Source: Candidimonas nitroreducens | Lineage (GTDB): Bacteria > Pseudomonadota > Gammaproteobacteria > Burkholderiales > Burkholderiaceae_B | Direction: 5' to 3' | Length of the DNA: 64,000 nucleotides | Assembly (NCBI RefSeq): GCF_002209565.1 | Contig: NZ_NJIH01000002.1 | Span: forward strand, 372,001-436,000 | In this document: piece after piece, positions 60,958 through 64,000 of the stretch | How positions within the stretch are numbered: position 1 is the first letter of the stretch | Layout of the letters: the number at the start of each line of letters is the position of its first letter | Notes under the pieces: generated by a model | Told to the model about the DNA's origin: nothing | The model's database searches: none | Seen by the model: the letters and a program-made list of their open reading frames with translations, nothing else | Program-made: the position numbers and the translations under genes

Positions 60958-60969
60958 TTGACATGTCAA
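60958..60969. promoter_or_regulatory. Candidate GntR/HutC operator
   Basis: TTGACATGTCAA is a perfect 12-bp palindrome in the 240-bp gap between the ABC ATPase gene and gntR. Imperfect flanking copies (GTTGTCATGA) lie just before it. It is of the size and symmetry bound by HutC-type GntR dimers. The rest of the gap shows nothing further. Confidence 0.55.
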
Positions 60970-61127
60970 TTACATAGATACATACCCTAGGAAGCAAGGG
61001 CGCAAGGCCAGTTGAAAGGCCGCTTCGGCTATTGCTCGTTCAGCTCGCACATTTCACGCGCCGGCGCCGGCTCGCTCCACTGTGGACATGACCCAATCAT
61101 TCAATGCTATTGCAGCCTGCTCCCTAC

Positions 61128-62108
61128 CTATAAAGAACGGATTTCGGCGATCCGCCAACACTTTGCCCAATGTCCTGGCATCCACTCCTTCCACGGCGGC
61201 TCTTCGGCGCAGCGTTGCCCTGCGTAGGCACATCTGGCCCTAAATTTGCACCCCCCCGTTCCAAGAGAGGTAAAGGCATCGCCCTGGAGCACAATCCGAT
61301 TCTTGGGCGCGTCCGGATCGGGCTTCGGGCTGGCGGCAAGCAGCGCCTCGGTATAGGGATGCAACGGCTTGTCGTAGATCTCGGGATTGGCCGCATACTC
61401 TACAAGCTGCCCGAGATACATGACGACGACTTCATCGCTGATGTGCTGCACGAGATTCAAATCGTGCGATACGAACATATACGTCAAACGCAATTCGTGC
61501 TGAAGATGGAGAAACAAATTAATGATCTGTGCCTTGACCGACACGTCAAGCGCGGAGACCGGCTCGTCGCAAACGAGAAAATCCGGCTGTAGCGCCAATG
61601 CGCGGGCAATGCCTATCCGCTGGCGCTGCCCGCCACTGAATTGATGCGGGAAGCGTTTTCTATGCGCACTCGGAATACCGACGAGGTCGAGCAATTTCGT
61701 GACGCGCTTTTCTCGTCCCGCCGAGGATTCTCTTTCGTGAATGACGATAGGCTCCTCTATGATGCTCTCGACGGACTGTTTCGGATCGAGGGAGCCATAC
61801 GGATTCTGAAACACAATCTGCATTTGGCTGCGCAAGCGTTTCATTTCCGAGGCATCAAGGGCGAACACATCTTTCCCCTTGAAAAAGACTTTTCCCGCGC
61901 TCGGTTGGATCAAACGCATAATCAAGCGACTCAGAGTCGTCTTGCCACTTCCACTTTCGCCTACGACGCCAAGCGTTTGGCCCGGCATTATGGTGAAACC
62001 CACACCGTCCACCGCACGCGTAACATGAGCGGGACGCAAAAACGCGCGTTTGACGAAATGCTTCTTCAGCCCTTCGACACGCAGCAAAGGCAAATCGGAC
62101 TCAGACAT
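61128..62108 (-). CDS. Peptide-type ABC transporter ATPase (DppF/OppF-like)
   Basis: 326 residues from MSESDLPLLRVEGLKKHF (62108). Walker A GESGSGKTTLSRL, signature FSGGQRQRIGIARAL, Walker B FLVCDEPVSALD and the C-terminal Opp/Dpp region with a cysteine cluster (GGCKFRARCAYAGQRCAEEP) that is usual in this family. The start overlaps the previous gene by 8 bp (ATGTCTGA). It forms an importer with the two genes upstream. Confidence 0.93.
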   Translation of the reverse strand: MSESDLPLLRVEGLKKHFVKRAFLRPAHVTRAVDGVGFTIMPGQTLGVVGESGSGKTTLSRLIMRLIQPSAGKVFFKGKDVFALDASEMKRLRSQMQIVFQNPYGSLDPKQSVESIIEEPIVIHERESSAGREKRVTKLLDLVGIPSAHRKRFPHQFSGGQRQRIGIARALALQPDFLVCDEPVSALDVSVKAQIINLFLHLQHELRLTYMFVSHDLNLVQHISDEVVVMYLGQLVEYAANPEIYDKPLHPYTEALLAASPKPDPDAPKNRIVLQGDAFTSLGTGGCKFRARCAYAGQRCAEEPPWKEWMPGHWAKCWRIAEIRSL

Positions 62109-63174
62109 TGGAGAGCGCTCCTGCCTCGGCGCGAGGTTCGACCCGCATGGGCGAGTTTTCGACATGCAGCCAGCAGCGAACCAACCGTCCTGGCTCAAGC
62201 TCTTCGAGCGGCGGCCGATGTTCCTTGCACAACATCGTGGCATGCCTGCAGCGGTCAGCAAAGCGGCAGCCGCCTGGCAACTGCCCCAATCCCGGAACCA
62301 TCCCACTGATAGCAGGCAGCATCGTCTTTCTATGCACGGCCCCTTGACCTATGGACACCGACTCCAGCAGCCCGATCGTGTACGGGTGCAATGGTTCGCG
62401 AAAAATGCAGCGCACGGGCGCGCGCTCGACAATTTCCCCTGCGTACATGACGCAAACATCATCGGCCATTTCAGCCACGACACCCAGATCGTGGGTGATG
62501 AGTACGATCGCAGTCCCGGTGCGATCCCGCACATCCCTCATTAAATTGAGAATCTGTGCCTGGATCGTGACATCCAGCGCTGTCGTCGGCTCGTCGGCAA
62601 GCATTACCTTGGGCTCACACGCCAGCGCCATGGCGATCATGACCCGTTGGCACATACCACCGCTCATCTGATGGGGATATTCTCTGGCGCGAAGCTCCGG
62701 ATCTCCGATACCGACAAGCGTGAGCATCTGAATCGCGCGATCCCGGGCCTCTCTGCGGCTTATCCGCCGGTGGAACCGCAGGCCTTCCACAATCTGTTCG
62801 CCAACACGCATCACGGGGTTGAGCGATGTCATCGGATCCTGGAAAATCATCGCGAGATCCCCACCTCGAATACTTCGCATTTCCCGTTCGGGGATCGATC
62901 CGATATCCCCATGGCCGTCCAGCTCAATGACACCGCCGGCCAGCCTGCCCGGGGCAGGCACCAGACGCATGATAGAAAGGGCCGTCATGCTCTTACCACA
63001 TCCGGACTCGCCGACGAGGCCGACGATGCGGCCACGTCCGACAGTAAAACAGACCCTATCGACCGCATTGACCATGCGGTCGCCGAACGGAAACGCCGTT
63101 TGCAGATCATCGACGCGCAGGACGTCCCCTGCCGCACTAGAATCCGGTCGGGCCGCCGACTCACATTCGGACAT
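62101..63174 (-). CDS. Peptide-type ABC transporter ATPase (DppD/OppD-like)
   Basis: 357 residues from MSECESAARPDSS (63174). Walker A GESGCGKSMTAL, signature MSGGMCQRVMIAMAL, Walker B VMLADEPTTALD and the Opp-type cysteine motif GGCRFADRCRHATMLC. The signature has Cys where Gln-Gln/Arg-Gln is common. The start overlaps the permease gene by 14 bp. With DppF and the permease it would import a peptide, amide or hydantoin-like substrate for HyuAB. Confidence 0.92.
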   Translation of the reverse strand: MSECESAARPDSSAAGDVLRVDDLQTAFPFGDRMVNAVDRVCFTVGRGRIVGLVGESGCGKSMTALSIMRLVPAPGRLAGGVIELDGHGDIGSIPEREMRSIRGGDLAMIFQDPMTSLNPVMRVGEQIVEGLRFHRRISRREARDRAIQMLTLVGIGDPELRAREYPHQMSGGMCQRVMIAMALACEPKVMLADEPTTALDVTIQAQILNLMRDVRDRTGTAIVLITHDLGVVAEMADDVCVMYAGEIVERAPVRCIFREPLHPYTIGLLESVSIGQGAVHRKTMLPAISGMVPGLGQLPGGCRFADRCRHATMLCKEHRPPLEELEPGRLVRCWLHVENSPMRVEPRAEAGALSNV

Positions 63175-64000
63175 CGAGCGAATCACGTAGCCAGTCTCCA
63201 ACAAGATTGACACTAAGCACCACTACGGTAATGGCAAGCCCCGGTACGGTCGTAAGCCACCATGCGACATCCAGATAGGAGCGGCCCTCACTGACCATTG
63301 AACCCCACGAGGGCGTGGGCGGCTGCACCCCCAAACCGAGAAAACTCAAAGAAGCTTCCATCAAGATAAGGCGTGGAATCTCGAGTGTCGCAACCACGAT
63401 GATTGGCGAGGCGACATTCGGCAATATATGATGCCGCACGATGCGCCACGCCCCGGCGCCCAGGGCATGTGCCGCTTCTATGTAGTTCAATTCACGGACG
63501 ACCAGCGTTTCCGCGCGCACGACTCGCGCGAATCGCACCCAACTCGTCAGGCCCAGAACAATTATGATGTTGAATAGACTCGGGCCAAGCGCCGCTACAA
63601 GCGCGATCGCCAGAATAATGAATGGCAGGGAAAGCTGTATATCGGCGAGACGCATGATCAAGGCGTCGACCCTCCCGCCGATGTACGCGGCGATGATTCC
63701 CAGCATAGTTCCCACGGTTCCGGCGATGAAAGTACACACGAAACCGACAAGAAGCGTGATCCGGGCTCCGTACAAGAGGCGAGCCAGAACGTCTCGACCG
63801 AGCTGGTCGGTGCCGAGAAAATGCGCGGTCGAACCTAATTTCTCCCAAAAAGGAGGGAGCAGCCGATGGCTCAAGTTTTGCGCGAGCGGATCCGCGGGGC
63901 TCAGATACGGGGCCGCCACCGCAGCAACTATCACCGCGAGCACAATCGCAACCCCGACCATCGCCTCGACATTTGAACCCAAGCCTCGAATGTAGCGGGC
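63161..64000 (-). CDS. Peptide-type ABC permease (DppC/OppC-like), 5' end outside window
   Basis: At least 279 residues, frame open to the right edge (about ARYIRGLGSNVEAMVGVAIV at the visible N-terminus, in the usual first cytoplasmic stretch). Five or six membrane segments follow, with the EAA-type loop AAHALGAGAWRIVRHHILPN and the typical end PGLAITVVVLSVNLVGDWLRDSLD. Companion permease DppB and a binding protein are expected beyond 64000. Confidence 0.93.
   Translation of the reverse strand, partial: ARYIRGLGSNVEAMVGVAIVLAVIVAAVAAPYLSPADPLAQNLSHRLLPPFWEKLGSTAHFLGTDQLGRDVLARLLYGARITLLVGFVCTFIAGTVGTMLGIIAAYIGGRVDALIMRLADIQLSLPFIILAIALVAALGPSLFNIIIVLGLTSWVRFARVVRAETLVVRELNYIEAAHALGAGAWRIVRHHILPNVASPIIVVATLEIPRLILMEASLSFLGLGVQPPTPSWGSMVSEGRSYLDVAWWLTTVPGLAITVVVLSVNLVGDWLRDSLDVRM

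Overview
The window is 64 kb of GC-rich chromosome (roughly 60-65 % G+C by eye) from a betaproteobacterium. It is most likely an Alcaligenaceae member (Bordetella / Achromobacter / Pusillimonas type). The grounds are a Bug-family (TctC-like) solute receptor, a paaABCDE cluster with a betaproteobacterial-type paaN, a four-cysteine FNR regulator, and housekeeping runs such as nagZ-uvrC-pgsA and orn/M48/rsgA. I see no rRNA, tRNA, CRISPR array, phage or complete insertion sequence, and no sign of a replication origin. The genus is inference.

Layout. 1-3554: 5' part of a large YhdP/AsmA-like envelope protein (minus). 3712-7191: glnE and queH (plus). 7353-9944: clpB (minus), with a candidate sigma-32 promoter and a leader hairpin. 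10323-10920: a mazEF-type toxin-antitoxin pair. 11352-13070: a LysR regulator and an FNR-type oxygen sensor. 13246-14571: isocitrate lyase (minus). 14852-15709: queF. 15824-24929: a 2-aminoethylphosphonate (AEP) module with a divergent LysR gene, ABC uptake genes (phnS, phnU, phnT), a FAD oxidoreductase, phosphonoacetate hydrolase phnA and phosphonoacetaldehyde dehydrogenase phnY. 24984-30692: an MFS transporter, pgsA, uvrC, nagZ and acpS (all minus). 30842-31443: vapBC. 31580-35561: a small catabolic operon (Bug receptor, isocitrate-lyase/PEP-mutase-family enzyme, amidohydrolase) with a divergent LysR gene. 35683-45811: phenylacetate degradation (paaABCDE, paaN, paaG, paaI, paaK) with a divergent paaX repressor. 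45941-54142: orn, an M48 protease, rsgA, a poorly coding stretch, rplS, a CoA-pyrophosphatase Nudix gene, a 1-Cys peroxiredoxin and an acyl-CoA dehydrogenase. 54626-64000: an amide/hydantoin-type module (aldehyde dehydrogenase, HyuA, HyuB, a HutC-type GntR regulator, and peptide-type ABC genes running off the right edge).

How the genes work together. The AEP module looks like a complete import-to-acetate route: uptake, conversion of the amine to phosphonoacetaldehyde, PhnY oxidation to phosphonoacetate, and PhnA cleavage to acetate plus phosphate. It has no PhnW transaminase, and a FAD enzyme sits where the amine-removing step is needed. Acetate from that route, and acetyl-CoA from phenylacetate, would enter the glyoxylate shunt through AceA. 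The paa cluster encodes CoA activation (PaaK), epoxidation (PaaABCDE), isomerisation (PaaG), an aldehyde-dehydrogenase-type PaaN and a thioesterase (PaaI); the later beta-oxidation genes are not in the window. A perfect FNR-type palindrome upstream of paaA, together with an FNR gene in the same window, suggests oxygen control of this oxygenase pathway.

Accessory signals include two opposed copies of a ~105-bp dispersed element (44.6 and 54.3 kb), nine 13-bp tandem units (49.6 kb), and an in-frame hexanucleotide tract in yhdP. Very long antisense open frames, especially opposite yhdP, glnE and clpB, are shadows of high-GC codon bias and are left out.
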